Shown here piece by piece: positions 8,527-16,392 of a DNA stretch of 64,000 nucleotides (its first letter is position 1; each line of letters starts with the position of its first letter). The DNA comes from CAWCDJ01 sp963836015 (lineage in GTDB: Bacteria > Acidobacteriota > Terriglobia > Bryobacterales > Bryobacteraceae). Location: contig CAWIIF010000015.1 of the NCBI GenBank assembly GCA_963836015.1, positions 558,001 to 622,000 of the forward strand, read 5' to 3'. The position numbers and the translations under genes are program-made. The notes under the pieces are model-generated. The model saw only the letters and a list, made by a program, of their open reading frames with translations, was not told where the DNA came from and made no database searches.

Positions 8527-9582
8527 ATGAACATTAAAAGAGCCACCGAGCGCTACGAGTCCTGGCTGGGACGCCGCCTCCGGCTCGTCACCGCCGACCT
8601 GGACTTGAAGCATCGCGAGATGCGGTCCGCGCCCTTTCCATTTTTCCGCGCGACCTTTTACCGCTGGGCGCAGACCTGGGAGAAGATATCCGGCGGAGCG
8701 GCGCGCGGCCCGCGGGTGCTCGCGGTGGGAGACCTGCACGTCGAGAACTTCGGGACATGGCGCGATATCGAAGGCCGCCTCATCTGGGGCATCAACGATT
8801 TCGACGAGGCCTGGCAGCTCCCGTACACCAATGACCTGGTGCGGCTCGCCACCAGCGCGCTCCTTGCCGAAATGAACTGCGACCCCAAGGCGGGAGTGGA
8901 GGCGGTCCGGAAGGGCTACGCCGACGGCGTAGCTGCCGGGGGCTGTCCGTTTGCGCTGGCCGAGCATCACCCCGTCCTCCGCGGGATGGCGGTCGAGCGG
9001 CTGCACGAGCCGGAAAGGTATTGGGAGAAGCTGCACGCGCTGCCGGACTTCGAGGGAGATGTGCCCGCGGGCGCGGTCAAAGCGATCGCACGGATGCTTC
9101 CGGAAGCGAAGATCGAGTACCGCGTGGTGCACCGCGTCGCTGGATTGGGCAGCCTGGGGCGCGAGCGTTACGTGGCGCTTGCGGAATGGCGCGGAGGGTC
9201 GATCGCGCGCGAAGCCAAGGCGCTGGCCCCGTCTGCCCAGGTGTGGGCCGACGGCGGCAGCTCCGCTCCCATCCACTATCAGGACATTCTGGATTCCGCC
9301 GTCCGGGCGCGCGATCCTTTCGTACGGCTGCAGAAGCGCTGGATCGTGCGCCGCCTGGCTCCCGACTGTTCGCGGATTGAGCTTTCGGCGCTGCCGAAAC
9401 AGCACGACAGCCTGCGCCTGCTGCACGCCATGGGCTTCGAGACCGCCAATATCCATCTGGGCAGCATCCGCCAGCGCACGCTCGCGGCCGATTTGAAGAA
9501 GCGTCCTCGCGGCTGGCTGTTCCGGGCGTCGCAGGCAATGCGCAAGGCGGTGCTGGCCGATTTCGAGGCGTTCCGCGCTTAG
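8527..9582 (+). CDS. DUF2252 family protein
   Basis: 351 residues, a little short for DUF2252 proteins. The core motifs are GDLHVENFG, INDFDEA and NDLVRLATSALLAE. These resemble the catalytic and metal-binding loops of kinase-like and aminoglycoside-phosphotransferase-like folds (H-x-x-N...DFD). No biochemical role is established for the family as far as I know. It is cytoplasmic, with no signal peptide. It abuts sixA directly, so a functional link with a phosphohistidine phosphatase is possible but is inference. It converges with tyrS, whose stop lies 8 bp away. Confidence 0.8.
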   Translation: MNIKRATERYESWLGRRLRLVTADLDLKHREMRSAPFPFFRATFYRWAQTWEKISGGAARGPRVLAVGDLHVENFGTWRDIEGRLIWGINDFDEAWQLPYTNDLVRLATSALLAEMNCDPKAGVEAVRKGYADGVAAGGCPFALAEHHPVLRGMAVERLHEPERYWEKLHALPDFEGDVPAGAVKAIARMLPEAKIEYRVVHRVAGLGSLGRERYVALAEWRGGSIAREAKALAPSAQVWADGGSSAPIHYQDILDSAVRARDPFVRLQKRWIVRRLAPDCSRIELSALPKQHDSLRLLHAMGFETANIHLGSIRQRTLAADLKKRPRGWLFRASQAMRKAVLADFEAFRA

Positions 9583-9590
9583 GCCGGTTC

Positions 9591-10793
9591 TTAGCGCGAA
9601 ACCGTGACCCTGCGCCAGTTCTTCCCGACCTGGATGATCAATTCCGGATCGCTCATCGGCAGCGCCAGGTCCTTGACCTTCTCGCCGTTTACTTCCACCG
9701 CCCCGGCCTTGATCTTCCTCACCGCATCGCTCACCGATTCGGCCAGGCCGATCTTCGCCAGCAGTTTGTCGATGCGGATGGCGCCGTCTTTCATGACGCC
9801 TTCGGGCAGCGGGACCTCGGGCATGTCGGCGGGCGTTTCCTTCTGGCGCACCACGCGGTTGAAAGTCTCGGCAGCGGCTTCGGCCGCGGCAGCATTGTGA
9901 AAATCCGCCACGATCAGCCTGCCGAGCGCGATCTTGGCTTCCATCGGGTGCACGGCCTCCCGCATGCGCTCGATCTCCCCTTCAGTCCGGTCGGTAAGCA
10001 GCAGGTAGTAGCGCCACATCAGGTCGTCGCTCACCTGCATCACTTTGCGGAACATGACCTCCGGCGGTTCGGCGATCCCGATGTAGTTGCCGAGCGACTT
10101 CGACATTTTGTTGACGCCGTCGATGCCTTCGAGAATCGGCACCGTGGCCACGATCTGCTGCGGCTGGCCGAAGTCCTTCTGGATTTCACGGCCCACCAGC
10201 AGGTTGAACTTCTGGTCCGTGCCGCCCATCTCGACATCGGCTTCGAGCGCCACCGAATCGTAGGCCTGCGCCAGCGGGTACATCAGCTCGTGCATGGAGA
10301 TCGGCAGGCCGTCTTTGTAGCGCTTGGCGAAATCGTCGCGCTCCAGGATACGGGCGACGGTGTACTTCGAAAACAGCCGGACCACGTCTTCCCATCGCAG
10401 CTTGCCAAGCCAGTCGCTGTTGAACCGCACCTCGGTCTTCGCCGGATCGAGGATCTTGAAGACCTGCGACTTGTAGGTTTCGGCGTTGCGCTCGATGGCC
10501 TCGCGGGTCATCGGAGGACGCGTCACGTTGCGGCCGGTGGGGTCGCCGATCATGCCGGTCATGTCGCCGATCAGGAAGATGACGGTGTGGCCGAGGTCCT
10601 GAAAGTGCCGCATCTTGCGCAGCAGGACAGTGTGGCCCAGGTGCAGGTCGGGCGCGGTAGGATCGAACCCCGCTTTCACCCGCAGCTTGCGTCCGGTCTT
10701 TTCGCACTGGATCAGTCGCTCGCGCAGATCCTCTTCGCGGATGATCTCCGCCATCCCCTTCCGCAGGTACGTGAGTTGTTCGTCGATGGTCAT
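9591..10793 (-). CDS. tyrS: Tyrosyl-tRNA synthetase
   Basis: 400 residues from the ATG at 10793 (MTIDEQLTYLRKG), the usual length. It charges tRNA-Tyr with tyrosine. The class I signatures are visible: HLGHTVLL (HIGH-like, near residue 51) and KMSKS (near residue 230). TDQKFNLLVGRE and an S4-like RNA-binding domain at the C-terminus (about 335-398, KIGLAESVSDAVRKI) complete it. The frame is open further upstream but that part is low-complexity Arg/Ala. The ATG lies in an ATGA overlap with the preceding 97-residue gene, which fixes the start. Confidence 0.95.
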   Translation of the reverse strand: MTIDEQLTYLRKGMAEIIREEDLRERLIQCEKTGRKLRVKAGFDPTAPDLHLGHTVLLRKMRHFQDLGHTVIFLIGDMTGMIGDPTGRNVTRPPMTREAIERNAETYKSQVFKILDPAKTEVRFNSDWLGKLRWEDVVRLFSKYTVARILERDDFAKRYKDGLPISMHELMYPLAQAYDSVALEADVEMGGTDQKFNLLVGREIQKDFGQPQQIVATVPILEGIDGVNKMSKSLGNYIGIAEPPEVMFRKVMQVSDDLMWRYYLLLTDRTEGEIERMREAVHPMEAKIALGRLIVADFHNAAAAEAAAETFNRVVRQKETPADMPEVPLPEGVMKDGAIRIDKLLAKIGLAESVSDAVRKIKAGAVEVNGEKVKDLALPMSDPELIIQVGKNWRRVTVSR

Positions 10794-11083
10794 GGGAGCG
10801 CTTGTTTCAAATCCGCAGAGAATTGCCGCACGGCTTCGACCTGGCCGGGCTCGGCGGGCGTTTCGATGCCGCCGTGCGAGGCTAGCAGCGGCTGACCGTC
10901 CCGCCATAGCAAGTACGAAAGGCCGGCTTCGGTCATCAGCCCCGAGCTGCCCAGGGCCAGGCCCGCTTCACGAAAATGCGCGATCGCGACGCAGTTCTCG
11001 CGCACGAAAATGCAATATTCCGCGGTCTCGGATACCAATTGGATGTTCAGGCTTGCGAGCCGCGCCAGAATGTCCGGGCTCAC
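10790..11083 (-). CDS. Conserved-looking small protein between bifunctional nuclease and tyrS
   Basis: 97 residues, no signal peptide, no membrane segment. The sequence reads like a small alpha/beta protein (LVSETAEYCIFVRENCVAIA, SSGLMTEAGLSYLLWRDGQP). I do not recognise a family. It is coupled at both ends: its ATG overlaps the stop of the DUF151 gene (ATGA, 11080-11083) and its stop overlaps the ATG of tyrS (ATGA, 10790-10793). This double coupling is strong evidence that it is translated. The context suggests a role in tRNA or RNA metabolism, which is inference only. Confidence 0.75.
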   Translation of the reverse strand: MSPDILARLASLNIQLVSETAEYCIFVRENCVAIAHFREAGLALGSSGLMTEAGLSYLLWRDGQPLLASHGGIETPAEPGQVEAVRQFSADLKQALP

Positions 11084-11568
11084 ATCTTATAGCGGCCGAG
11101 GTCCTCGTCGTTGAGGCCCTCCAGCCAGCGCCGCAGCTCTTCGTTGTTGTTGACCTTGTCGGAAACCGAGGAGGCCACCTTGGACGATTTGAGGACGCTC
11201 TCTTCCACGTAGATGGGGCAATCCAGCCGGAGCGCCAGCGCCAGCGCATCGCTCGGCCGGGAATCTACGCTAATCAGGTCGCCGTCGCGGTCGAGCCAGA
11301 TGATCGCGTAGAACGTGTCGTCCTTCAGGTCGCTGACCACTACCTTGCGCAGGTTGGTGTTCAACCCCAGCAGCAGACTCTTGATCAGGTCGTGGGTCAT
11401 GGGCCGCGGAGTCGCCACTTTCTCGATCTCGAGCGCGATGGCATTGGCCTCGTACACGCCGACCCAGATGGGGAGCACGGTGTTGCCCGCCACATCCTTG
11501 AGGATGACGATGGGCATGTTGGTCACGGGGTCCATCATGAGCCCGCGGATTTTCATCTCGACTTCCAT
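11080..11568 (-). CDS. Bifunctional nuclease family (DUF151) protein
   Basis: 162 residues. The N-terminal half is a classic DUF151/bifunctional nuclease domain: VILKDVAGNTVLPIWVGVYEANAIA, TPRPMTHDLIKSLL and SRPSDALALALR are conserved in the family. Members studied in plants and bacteria have DNase and RNase activity, and many bacterial copies are uncharacterised. The ATG has a good ribosome binding site (GGAGG, 7 nt away). The gene lies 15 bp downstream of miaB and overlaps the next small gene, so it belongs to a miaB-nuclease-orphan-tyrS operon. Cytoplasmic. Confidence 0.88.
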   Translation of the reverse strand: MEVEMKIRGLMMDPVTNMPIVILKDVAGNTVLPIWVGVYEANAIALEIEKVATPRPMTHDLIKSLLLGLNTNLRKVVVSDLKDDTFYAIIWLDRDGDLISVDSRPSDALALALRLDCPIYVEESVLKSSKVASSVSDKVNNNEELRRWLEGLNDEDLGRYKM

Positions 11569-11583
11569 AGCGCCCTCCTATAA

Positions 11584-12912
11584 TTACACCACAGTTACGC
11601 TTTCGCCCACCAACGAGTTGGGGCCGGAGCGCGTCACCCGTACGGGCAGGTACGCTCCGACTAGCGTGGTGTGGTTGGTTTCCGGATGCGTGAAGTTGAG
11701 CGTGCGATTGTCGGAAGTGCGCCCGATCCACTGCCCGAGCGCCTGGTTGCGGCCTTCCACCAGAACCTCGCGAACCTGGCCGATGGCCTCCGCATTGCGC
11801 CGGATCTGAATGGCGCGCTGTCTTTCCTGCAGGATCATGAGCCGCCGCGTTTTTTCCTCCTCGGGAACGCGGTCGCTCATTTCGAGGGCTGCGGTGTTGG
11901 GCCGCGGCGAATATTTGAAGCTGAACGCCGAGTCGTACTGCACCTCTTCCATCAGGTCCAGGGTCTGCTCGAAATCTTCTTCGGTCTCGCCGGGGAAGCC
12001 GACGATGATGTCGGTGGTGATCGAATAATTCCGTTTCGCGTTCTTCAGCCACTCGATGCGCCGCATGTACTGATCGCGCGTGTAAAGGCGGTCCATGGCG
12101 GCCAGCACTTTATTGGAGCCCGATTGCACCGGAAGGTGCACGTGGTCGCACAGCACCGGGTTGGCGTCCATGGCGTCCACGATGTCCTTCACGAAATCGC
12201 GCGGGTGCGAAGTGGTGTAGCGCACGCGGCGGATGCCCGGCACCTCCGCCACGCGGGCGAGCAGGGCGGCGAAATCCCAGCCGGCGGGCGAAGGGTCGCG
12301 GTAGCTGTTGACGTTCTGGCCGAGCAGTTGGATCTCGGTGTAGCCGCGCTCCGCCAGGCCGCGCGCCTCGGCGATGACGCTTTCGCTGGTGCGGCTGCGC
12401 TCCGGCCCGCGCGTGAACGGCACTACGCAATAGGCGCAGGATTTGTCGCAGCCCTCGATGATCGTGATGTAGGCGCGATGGGGGTTGTCGCGGCGGGTGA
12501 AGGGCGTGTCGAAGGTCTCCTCGGTATCCAGGCTGAGGCCGGTCACCCGCCGGTTGCCCGATTCGAGTTGCACCAGCATCTCGCCCAGCTTCGTGTAGCT
12601 GGCCGACCCCGCCACCAGGCTGACGTGCGGGGCGCGGTCGAAGATCTTCTCTCCCTCCTGCTGCGCCACGCACCCCAGCACACCGAAGATTTTGCCTTTG
12701 CCGGCCTCGCGCTTGAAGTTCTGCAAGCGGCTGAAGACCTTCTGCTCGGCCTTGTCCCGAATGCTGCAGGTGTTGTAGAGCACCAGTCCCGCATCTTCGG
12801 GCGTGGGAACCTGCGAATAGCCTTGCGCCAGAAGGGTGCCGACCACCTTTTCTGAATCGTGGGCGTTCATCTGGCAGCCGAAGGTCTCGATGTAGAAGGT
12901 TTTCCCAGGCAC
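11584..12912 (-). CDS. miaB: tRNA-2-methylthio-N6-dimethylallyladenosine synthase MiaB
   Basis: 442 residues with GTG start. MiaB is a radical-SAM methylthiotransferase that converts i6A37 to ms2i6A37 in tRNAs. The order of domains is complete: N-terminal methylthiotransferase domain with TFGCQMN and further cluster cysteines (NTCSIRDKAEQKV, VLGCVAQ), radical-SAM core with CDKSCAYC near residue 160, then a C-terminal TRAM domain (about 375-440). A TACAAT hexamer lies 9 nt before the GTG and no ribosome binding site is seen. It heads the operon with the nuclease, the 97-residue gene and tyrS. Confidence 0.95.
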   Translation of the reverse strand: MPGKTFYIETFGCQMNAHDSEKVVGTLLAQGYSQVPTPEDAGLVLYNTCSIRDKAEQKVFSRLQNFKREAGKGKIFGVLGCVAQQEGEKIFDRAPHVSLVAGSASYTKLGEMLVQLESGNRRVTGLSLDTEETFDTPFTRRDNPHRAYITIIEGCDKSCAYCVVPFTRGPERSRTSESVIAEARGLAERGYTEIQLLGQNVNSYRDPSPAGWDFAALLARVAEVPGIRRVRYTTSHPRDFVKDIVDAMDANPVLCDHVHLPVQSGSNKVLAAMDRLYTRDQYMRRIEWLKNAKRNYSITTDIIVGFPGETEEDFEQTLDLMEEVQYDSAFSFKYSPRPNTAALEMSDRVPEEEKTRRLMILQERQRAIQIRRNAEAIGQVREVLVEGRNQALGQWIGRTSDNRTLNFTHPETNHTTLVGAYLPVRVTRSGPNSLVGESVTVV

Positions 12913-12921
12913 TATTTCTCT

Positions 12922-12927
12922 ATTGTA
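12922..12927 (-). promoter_or_regulatory. -10-like hexamer of miaB
   Basis: TACAAT on the minus strand, 9 nt before the GTG start of miaB. It lies in the 43-bp gap after the metallothionein-like gene and suggests the miaB operon has its own promoter with a minimal leader. Confidence 0.42.
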
Positions 12928-12955
12928 GACGAGCGCGTGCCGGCGTTCCGGGACC

Positions 12956-13135
12956 TCAGCCCTTGGCCCTCATGGTCGGTGCGGTCTCGCTGACCGCGCA
13001 CCCGGCATGACCGCAATTGCAGGAAATCTCGAGGGTGCTCCCGGCATCCCGGCAGGACTCGCTGCAGTATTTCTGATTGTCCGAAACCTCGCACTGGCAC
13101 GCCGGATGGGAACACTTTTTCATTGTCGGTGTCAT
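12956..13135 (-). CDS. Metallothionein-like small cysteine-rich protein
   Basis: 59 residues: starts MTPTMKKCSHPACQCEV, contains QKYCSESC and ends with SCNCGHAGCAV then SETAPTMRAKG. There are nine cysteines and two histidines in about 45 residues. The arrangement (CxxxxCxC, YCSxxC, CxCxxxxC) matches bacterial metallothioneins of the SmtA/BmtA type, which bind Zn, Cd or Cu through thiolate clusters. A strong ribosome binding site (GGGAGGA) lies 5 nt before the ATG. The gene is too short for many gene callers and a longer out-of-frame reading covers it. Cytoplasmic. No clear ArsR/SmtB operator is visible upstream. Confidence 0.85.
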   Translation of the reverse strand: MTPTMKKCSHPACQCEVSDNQKYCSESCRDAGSTLEISCNCGHAGCAVSETAPTMRAKG

Positions 13136-13215
13136 AATCTTCCTCCCTTTTACTCAGTGAGCATGCCGGGGGCCACACATGGGGATACCCGGCCCGATGC
13201 TCCGGGCGGCGGTGC

Positions 13216-13221
13216 TAAACT
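13216..13221 (+). promoter_or_regulatory. -10-like element of the transaldolase gene
   Basis: TAAACT followed by TTGTAATGA, resembling the TAAACT-GGAATGA arrangement upstream of mqnD and of the DUF5612 gene. It precedes the ribosome binding site GGAGGG at 13234-13239. No clear -35 is seen. Confidence 0.35.
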
Positions 13222-13248
13222 TGTAATGAATCCGGAGGGATGCAGCCA

Positions 13249-13911
13249 GTGAAGTTCTTTCTCGATACTGCCAACTTGAACGAGTTGAAAAAGGGCGCCG
13301 GCTGGGGGATCGTCGACGGCGTTACCACGAATCCGACGCTGATCGCCAGGGAGGGGAAGCCGCTCGAACAGCAGGTGCGGCTGATCTGCGACATTGTGGA
13401 CGGCGATGTGAGCGCCGAGGTAGTGTCCACCGAGTCTTCCGCCATGATCGAGGAAGGCCACCGGCTCGCAAAAATTCACAAGAATATCGTGGTGAAATGC
13501 CCGTTGACGCGGGATGGAATCGTCGCCACCAAGGCGCTCAGTTCCGAGGGGATCCGCGTGAACGTGACGCTGTGCTTCTCGGCATCGCAGGCGCTGATCG
13601 CCGCGAAGGCCGGGGCCTACATCATCAGCCCGTTCGTCGGCCGCATCGACGATATCAGTTGGAACGGAATGGACCTGATCCGCCAGATCGTCCAGATCTA
13701 CAAGAACTACGGCTTCAAGACCCAGATTCTCGCCGCCTCGCTTCGCTCTCCGACGCACGTGGTGGAATCGGCCCTGGCGGGGGCGCACATCGGGACTATG
13801 CCCTTCAAGGTGCTGGACACTTTGTTCAACCACCCGCTGACCGACAAGGGTCTCGAACAGTTCCTCAAGGATTGGGCCAAAGTGTTTCAGGAGGCGCCCG
13901 TAGCAGGATAG
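13249..13911 (+). CDS. fsa: Fructose-6-phosphate aldolase / transaldolase-like protein
   Basis: 220 residues from the GTG at 13249. The small transaldolase family catalyses aldol transfer or cleavage of fructose 6-phosphate in the pentose phosphate network. Family motifs: FFLDTANLNELK at the start, VTTNPTLIAREG, VVKCPLTRDG with the Schiff-base lysine near residue 83, VNVTLCFSASQA, SPFVGRIDD and ILAASLRSP. An ATG at 13240 touches the GGAGGG ribosome binding site (13234-13239) with no spacing, whereas the GTG is 9 nt away and gives the canonical (M)KFFLDTA opening. Fsa and Tal subtypes cannot be told apart here. Confidence 0.9.
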   Translation: MKFFLDTANLNELKKGAGWGIVDGVTTNPTLIAREGKPLEQQVRLICDIVDGDVSAEVVSTESSAMIEEGHRLAKIHKNIVVKCPLTRDGIVATKALSSEGIRVNVTLCFSASQALIAAKAGAYIISPFVGRIDDISWNGMDLIRQIVQIYKNYGFKTQILAASLRSPTHVVESALAGAHIGTMPFKVLDTLFNHPLTDKGLEQFLKDWAKVFQEAPVAG

Positions 13912-13925
13912 CTACGCTGCAGAAA

Positions 13926-14339
13926 ATGCCGGGGGCTCTGGCTTGGTCGTTTACGGCCGCGGATGGGGTTATCCTCGCGCTGGCCGGAGTGCTTGCGATA
14001 ATCGGCGCGCTCATCGGTTATCGCGCGTGGAAGAACTCCCGCATCTCCCCACAGGAGCGCGAGCGCATGCGCCGCGCGCACCTGGTGGCCACCGGGAAGA
14101 TGGGGGATGCCACCCTGGTGGAAATCCGCGAACAACATTTGTTTTACGCCTATCTCGTGCGCGGCGTGGAGTACACCGCGTCGCAGGACGTGAGCCTGCT
14201 GCTCGATCGCGTTCCGCCGGATCTCACCGAGGTGCAGACGGTAGCGGTGCGATACGACTCGCGCAATCCCGCGAATTCGATTGTCGTGGCCGAGCATTGG
14301 AGCGGCCTGCGAATCGCAACGCCCAAGAAGGAAGCGTGA
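13926..14339 (+). CDS. Single-pass membrane protein, DUF3592-like
   Basis: 137 residues. One N-terminal transmembrane helix (about residues 13-32, GVILALAGVLAIIGALIGY) is followed by a soluble part with LVATGKMGDATLVEIREQHLFYAYLVRGVEYTASQDVS cut into short strands, reminiscent of DUF3592-type extracytoplasmic beta domains. The resemblance is from memory and not firm. The ATG at 13926 lacks a good ribosome binding site. It starts 14 bp after the transaldolase stop and is probably co-transcribed with it. Function unknown. Confidence 0.7.
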   Translation: MPGALAWSFTAADGVILALAGVLAIIGALIGYRAWKNSRISPQERERMRRAHLVATGKMGDATLVEIREQHLFYAYLVRGVEYTASQDVSLLLDRVPPDLTEVQTVAVRYDSRNPANSIVVAEHWSGLRIATPKKEA

Positions 14340-14342
14340 GCG

Positions 14343-14795
14343 TCACTGCCCCATTTGACGGTCGCACTCCGCGATGGCGGATTGCGCCAGCTTGAAGCGG
14401 CGCAGCGTTTCGGGTGTTTGAGGCTTCCAGGTCTTCCAGCGGATCGCGTTCTTCTGGAAGGCGAGCCGCGCCCAGCCATAGTGGCGGTTGTCGAGGAGCA
14501 TCCGGCCGTATAGTTGATCGAGGTCGGAAGCAGCCTCCATGGCCGCGAGCGTGGGCCGGGCGGGCGCCAGCAGGCGCGCCGCGATGGGTTGGCCGTTGCT
14601 GACGATCGAGGCGGCCTCGTCCGGCTTGCCGCCTTCCACCAGCTTCGCGGCTTCGCGGTTCATGCCCGCCAGTTGCTCGACGGCCTGCCCGTACCACGCT
14701 TCGGTGGTCGGATCGGGCTTGGCTTGCGCCACCGGCGCGGGCTTCGGAGCGCAGCCGGCCAGCAGGATCGCAGCGAAGATCACATCGAGGCGCAC
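14343..14795 (-). CDS. Putative lipoprotein
   Basis: 150 residues with GTG start. The N-terminus is a lipoprotein signal peptide with lipobox LLAGC near residues 11-15, followed by a Pro/Ala-rich linker. The rest is helical (EQLAGMNREAAKLVEGGKPDEAASIV) and could be tetratricopeptide-like, but no named domain is clear. Function unknown. It is transcribed divergently from the carboxylesterase gene, with only 21 bp between the starts, and ends 3 bp from the convergent upstream gene. Confidence 0.72.
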   Translation of the reverse strand: MRLDVIFAAILLAGCAPKPAPVAQAKPDPTTEAWYGQAVEQLAGMNREAAKLVEGGKPDEAASIVSNGQPIAARLLAPARPTLAAMEAASDLDQLYGRMLLDNRHYGWARLAFQKNAIRWKTWKPQTPETLRRFKLAQSAIAECDRQMGQ

Positions 14796-14804
14796 TGCCT
14801 ACAC

Positions 14805-14810
14805 TATAAT
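14805..14810 (+). promoter_or_regulatory. -10 hexamer of the carboxylesterase gene
   Basis: A consensus TATAAT ends 6 nt before the ATG at 14817. With the usual -10 to start-site distance the transcript would begin at the start codon. The 21-bp divergent gap leaves no room for a conventional leader. Confidence 0.55.
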
Positions 14811-14816
14811 CCGGTT

Positions 14817-16388
14817 ATGTCGTTTCGGAGAGCACTATACCCGGTTGTATTGTGCCTGTCGCTTCCACTTTGGGCGGCGGACCAGGTTCACGTGGAAGGC
14901 GGCGTGGTGGAAGGTATCGCCAACGCCGATTCCAGCGTCCGAATGTTTCGGGGCATCCCCTTCGCCGCGCCGCCGGTCGGGGAGCTGCGCTGGAAAGCGC
15001 CGCGGCCCGTGGTTCCCTGGAGTGGTGTGCGGAAAGCCGATCAGTTTGGATCGCGCTGCATGCAGGGAGCAATCTACGGGGATATGATCTTTCGCGACCC
15101 GGGCATCAGTGAGGATTGCCTGTACCTGAACGTCTGGACGCCGGCGCGCTCCGCCCGCGAAAAATTGCCGGTATTGGTCTATTTCTATGGGGGTGGCTTT
15201 ACCGCGGGAGCCGGCGACGAGCCGCGTTACGACGGCGAGCACCTGGCGAAGAAGGGCATCCTGGTGGTCACGATGAACTACCGGTTGGGTGTGTTCGGGT
15301 TCCTCTCGCATCCGGAGCTCACCAAAGAGTCGGACCGCAACGCCTCCGGCAACTACGGCCTGATGGACCAACTGGCGTCCCTCGAATGGGTGCGGAAAAA
15401 CATCGCGGCCTTCGGAGGCGATCCCAAGAAGGTCACCATCGGCGGCGAATCGGCCGGGTCGTTTTCGGTGAGCGCGCAGATGGCCTCGCCGCTCGCCAAA
15501 GGGTTGTTTCGCGGAGCCATCGGGGAGAGCGGCGCATTCTTCCCGCTGCCCGTGAGTCCCACGCTGCCCGCGCGGACACTGGCGGAGGCCGAGCAGGCCG
15601 GAGTGAAATTTGCCGCCGCGGCGGGTGCCGATTCCCTGGCGGCGCTGCGCGCGAAACCCGCCGCCGGGATTCTGCAGGTCGGAATGAAAAACTCCGCCGG
15701 CATTGGGCCATCGATCGATGGCTATTTCTTTCCGGAGAGCCCCGCCGCCGTTTTCCAGGCCGGTAAACAGAGCCGCGTGGCGCTGCTGGCCGGATGGAAC
15801 GCGGATGAAGCCAAGATGCAGGTGCTGTTCGCCAAGCCGAGGCCCAACGCGGAGAGCTTCGCGAAACGCGCCGAGACGCTGTTCCACGGGCGGGCGGCCG
15901 AGTTCTTGAAACTCTATCCTGCGGCCACGGATGAGGAGGCGCTCAAATCGGCCGAAGACTTCGCCAGCGACGCGTTCATCGCGTTTTCCACCTGGAAATG
16001 GGTGGACATGCAGCACAAGACCGGCAAGTCCCCGGTCTATGTCTACCGCTTCGAACAGGCCCCCGCGACGCCCCCGGGCCTGATGGTGAACGGCGTCCCC
16101 GCCAGCGAGATCGGCGCGCGGCACGCCGGCGAAATCGAATACGTCTTCGAGACCCTCGATTCGCAGAAGCTCCCCTGGACGGATACCGACCGCAAAGTGT
16201 CGAGCCAGATCGCAACTTACTTCTGCAACTTCGTGAAGACCCTGAATCCCAACGGAGCGGGGCTGCCGAAATGGCCGGCCTACCAGGCGCAGGACCGTTA
16301 CCAGGTGCTGCGCATCGGCGCGAACACCGAAGCCGGTCCGCAGATACACCGCGACCGCTACGAGTTTCTGGATTCCACCGGCCGCTGA
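14817..16388 (+). CDS. Secreted type B carboxylesterase
   Basis: 523 residues. The N-terminus (FRRALYPVVLCLSLPLWA) is a signal peptide. The alpha/beta-hydrolase fold of the carboxylesterase/para-nitrobenzyl esterase family is complete: FRGIPFAAPPVG, EDCLYLNVWTP, oxyanion-hole YFYGGGFTAG, and the nucleophile elbow GGESAGS with Ser near residue 212. The catalytic His is likely in ARHAGEIEYVF. It hydrolyses ester bonds; the natural substrate is unknown. The frame is open further upstream, but TATAAT at 14805-14810 and the signal peptide fix the ATG at 14817. It converges with the M20 peptidase gene (4-bp gap). Confidence 0.92.
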   Translation: MSFRRALYPVVLCLSLPLWAADQVHVEGGVVEGIANADSSVRMFRGIPFAAPPVGELRWKAPRPVVPWSGVRKADQFGSRCMQGAIYGDMIFRDPGISEDCLYLNVWTPARSAREKLPVLVYFYGGGFTAGAGDEPRYDGEHLAKKGILVVTMNYRLGVFGFLSHPELTKESDRNASGNYGLMDQLASLEWVRKNIAAFGGDPKKVTIGGESAGSFSVSAQMASPLAKGLFRGAIGESGAFFPLPVSPTLPARTLAEAEQAGVKFAAAAGADSLAALRAKPAAGILQVGMKNSAGIGPSIDGYFFPESPAAVFQAGKQSRVALLAGWNADEAKMQVLFAKPRPNAESFAKRAETLFHGRAAEFLKLYPAATDEEALKSAEDFASDAFIAFSTWKWVDMQHKTGKSPVYVYRFEQAPATPPGLMVNGVPASEIGARHAGEIEYVFETLDSQKLPWTDTDRKVSSQIATYFCNFVKTLNPNGAGLPKWPAYQAQDRYQVLRIGANTEAGPQIHRDRYEFLDSTGR

Positions 16389-16392
16389 AAAC

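Noticed and set aside
12912..13178. 88-codon minus-strand frame covering the metallothionein-like gene
   Set aside because: It is out of frame with the strong ribosome binding site, lacks any motif and hides the Cys-rich frame.
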